Shown here: positions 62,431 to 64,000 of the stretch, piece after piece
Layout of the letters: every line of letters starts with the position of its first letter
Position numbering within the stretch: position 1 is the stretch's first letter
Assembly: GCF_050589685.1 (NCBI RefSeq)
Contig: NZ_JBNGOS010000007.1
Span: 124,001-188,000 of the forward strand
DNA length: 64,000 bases
Reading direction: 5' to 3'
Source: Saccharicrinis sp050589685
Lineage (GTDB): Bacteria > Bacteroidota > Bacteroidia > Bacteroidales > Marinilabiliaceae
Position numbers and translations under genes: made by a program
Notes under the pieces: generated by a model
Told to the model about the DNA's origin: nothing
The model's database searches: none
What the model saw: only the letters and a program-made list of their open reading frames with translations

Positions 62431-63981
62431 TTAATAACCCGGATTTTGTGTTGCATTAGTAGCTACAGTCATCACACTGTTAGGTATCGGCAATAAATAT
62501 TGCCACTCCTTTAATTGTCTCCCACCTTCACTTAAATAGCTCATATCGCTTGCAGCTCCAGCGTAGTAGGGTTCTGAAATAACCGTACCGTCTTCCTGAA
62601 TTGTGCTTACAATTATTTCAGCATTGTAATGGGCCTCCATTATCGTCGCCAACCTATCGGTACGCAGAAGGTCGTAATAACGGTGGTTCTCAAAGGCAAA
62701 TTCAAGTCGTCTTTCGTTTTCAATAGCCAGCATCATATCCCATTGCGTAGGCACATCTTCTTCGAGTATATCATCCAGCCCAACCCTGTCCCTTACTTCG
62801 TTGATATAAGGCAAGGCATCGGCCACACTTGATGTTTCGTTTTCAATTTCGGCCAACATTAACAATACATCTGCAAAACGGAGCACAATCCAATCATTTT
62901 CCGCGTCCTGCTCATTTTCGTAGTCTGATAAGTATTTTTTAACGAAAGGAACGAAGTTCTCATTACCACTGTCGTCGATCCAGGTATCATACATCACAAC
63001 ATCTTTTCTGATATTATCCCCTTCTGCATCATAAGCTTCGATGAGGTCATTAGTTGGGGTGTTATAGCTATATGCTCTACCGGGCACAAAAGTACCATCG
63101 CGTGGCGAAAAATAATTGGAAAAAGGCGAACCCTGACCATAACCTCCTGATAAATAACGAACAGCAAATATAATCTCGTCGTTCATTTCGTTATTAACAT
63201 CAAATACGCCTTCATAATCATCAACCAACAATCCGTGTCCACTATTATCTTTCACATTAGTCAACAATGTTTTTGCACTGGCATAATCATTTAAAGTTAG
63301 GTAAACCTTTGCCAACAAAGTTTTAGCAGCCCATGAGGTTGCACGTCCAAGATCCGAATCATCATAAGTACCGGGGAGCAAACCTGTGCTTCCTGCTGCT
63401 CCGCCAGCTAAAATCAAATCACTTTCAATTAAATCGTATACATCCTGCACTGAACTACGCGAAAGACTATTTCCTTCCTCAATACTAAGTCTTTCGGTCA
63501 CAAGAAATACAGGACCGTACAAACGAACCAAATTGAAATAAATGTAAGCCCTGATAAAACGGGCTTCACCTTCCAGCTGACTCTTTAAATCTTCATCAGC
63601 CACAACACCAATATTTTCCAATACCACATTACAGTTATCGATACCCTTATATGCCGCCTCCCAATAACTTTCATTTTCTTCATGGGTAGTTGACACCGTA
63701 AAATTATCCAGTTGTCTTAAACGAACATTTACTGCATCTCCGGTATTTTTTATGTACAAACGCGCATTATCTGAGCGTATTTCGGTTAAGCGCCATTCGT
63801 CATTGGCCATACTTCTCAAACCGCTATAGCTGGCCATAACAGCCATATTCAGTTCGTCATCGTTGCTATAGAAACTGCTTTCCCCTAACTGATCTATCGG
63901 AGCCTTATCCAGAAAATCTTCACAAGAAGAGAAAGCAAGAATAGCTAACGCCATAAAAGCTATATTTATATATTTTTTCAT
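62431..63981 (-). CDS. SusD/RagB-family glycan-binding lipoprotein, second copy
   Basis: A 516-residue lipoprotein (lipobox FSSC, Cys20, then EDFLDKAPIDQLGESSFYSND). SusD marks: EARFIRAYIYFNLVRLYGPVFLVTE, ADVLLMLAEIENE, and the C-terminal YLLPIPNSVMTVATNATQNPGY. It differs clearly from the 54984 copy. Its SusC partner would be encoded beyond the right edge of the window, as only 19 bases remain upstream. With the IPT lipoprotein it forms a second glycan-uptake unit, perhaps for a different alginate form or another polymer. Confidence 0.94.
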   Translation of the reverse strand: MKKYINIAFMALAILAFSSCEDFLDKAPIDQLGESSFYSNDDELNMAVMASYSGLRSMANDEWRLTEIRSDNARLYIKNTGDAVNVRLRQLDNFTVSTTHEENESYWEAAYKGIDNCNVVLENIGVVADEDLKSQLEGEARFIRAYIYFNLVRLYGPVFLVTERLSIEEGNSLSRSSVQDVYDLIESDLILAGGAAGSTGLLPGTYDDSDLGRATSWAAKTLLAKVYLTLNDYASAKTLLTNVKDNSGHGLLVDDYEGVFDVNNEMNDEIIFAVRYLSGGYGQGSPFSNYFSPRDGTFVPGRAYSYNTPTNDLIEAYDAEGDNIRKDVVMYDTWIDDSGNENFVPFVKKYLSDYENEQDAENDWIVLRFADVLLMLAEIENETSSVADALPYINEVRDRVGLDDILEEDVPTQWDMMLAIENERRLEFAFENHRYYDLLRTDRLATIMEAHYNAEIIVSTIQEDGTVISEPYYAGAASDMSYLSEGGRQLKEWQYLLPIPNSVMTVATNATQNPGY

Positions 63982-64000
63982 AATCTTTTTTGATTTTGAT

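Overview
The window looks like a chromosome segment of a marine, alginate- and uronate-eating member of the Bacteroidota. Support: SusC/SusD pairs, lipoprotein signals of the Bacteroidota kind, promoters of the -33 TTTG / -7 TAnnTTTG type, absence of Shine-Dalgarno sequences, and a DUF5362-type membrane protein. The genus cannot be fixed by eye; a Marinilabiliales-like organism is a guess. No rRNA, tRNA, CRISPR array, transposase or phage gene was recognised.

Region 1 (1-3 kb) is accessory. It holds the C-terminal end of an AAA-like ATPase with a PD-(D/E)xK-like tail, a DUF5362-like membrane protein, and a 247-residue helical protein of unknown role. That last gene has an unusual setting: a leader with two crossing complementary pairs (pseudoknot topology), then after its stop a strong hairpin and nine copies of a CGCTGAAC core phased every 21 nt, in the same reading frame as the gene. 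Region 2 (3-7.8 kb, minus strand) is a nucleoid-associated protein followed by menF, menD and menB of menaquinone synthesis. Region 3 (8-17 kb) carries singletons: DUF2200, two SRPBCC proteins, a 982-residue outer-membrane metallopeptidase/propeller/barrel protein, a cytoplasmic GH13 enzyme, a membrane metallophosphoesterase and two small unknown proteins.

Region 4 (17-34 kb) is a hexuronate and 5-keto-4-deoxyuronate locus: DUF4861 lipoprotein, kduD, kduI, a LacI regulator, uxaC, KDG kinase, KDPG aldolase, SDR mannonate oxidoreductase, uxuA, a divergent PfkB kinase, a LarA-like protein, a three-part TRAP transporter and a second LacI regulator. A 19-base sequence containing the palindrome CAAACGTTTG occurs identically at the lacI/uxaC divergent region and at the TRAP promoter, with a weaker version before kduD. 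This ties the transcripts into one regulon.

Region 5 (34.6-64 kb) is an alginate locus. A plus-strand module has a LacI regulator with twin operators, a PL7 and a PL6 lyase, an SDR reductase and an RbsD/FucU mutarotase. The minus-strand part has SusD, an IPT-domain surface lipoprotein, a GntR regulator, SusC, SusD, a heparinase II/III-type lyase, an Nramp-fold transporter without the metal-binding motifs, a second PL6, PL17, KdgF, an MFS transporter, DEH reductase, a TSUP transporter and a second KDG kinase.

Together the genes give a near-complete route. PL6 and PL7 cut alginate at the surface, SusC/D imports oligomers, PL17 releases unsaturated uronate, KdgF opens it to DEH, an SDR reduces DEH to KDG, and KDG kinase plus the single KDPG aldolase of region 4 yield pyruvate and glyceraldehyde-3-phosphate. 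Glucuronate, galacturonate and pectin-type 5-keto-4-deoxyuronate enter at KDG through UxaC/SDR/UxuA and KduI/KduD.

Many spacers carry inverted repeats of 8-19 bp. Two spacers, at about 41.0 and 43.4 kb, hold decayed gene remnants.
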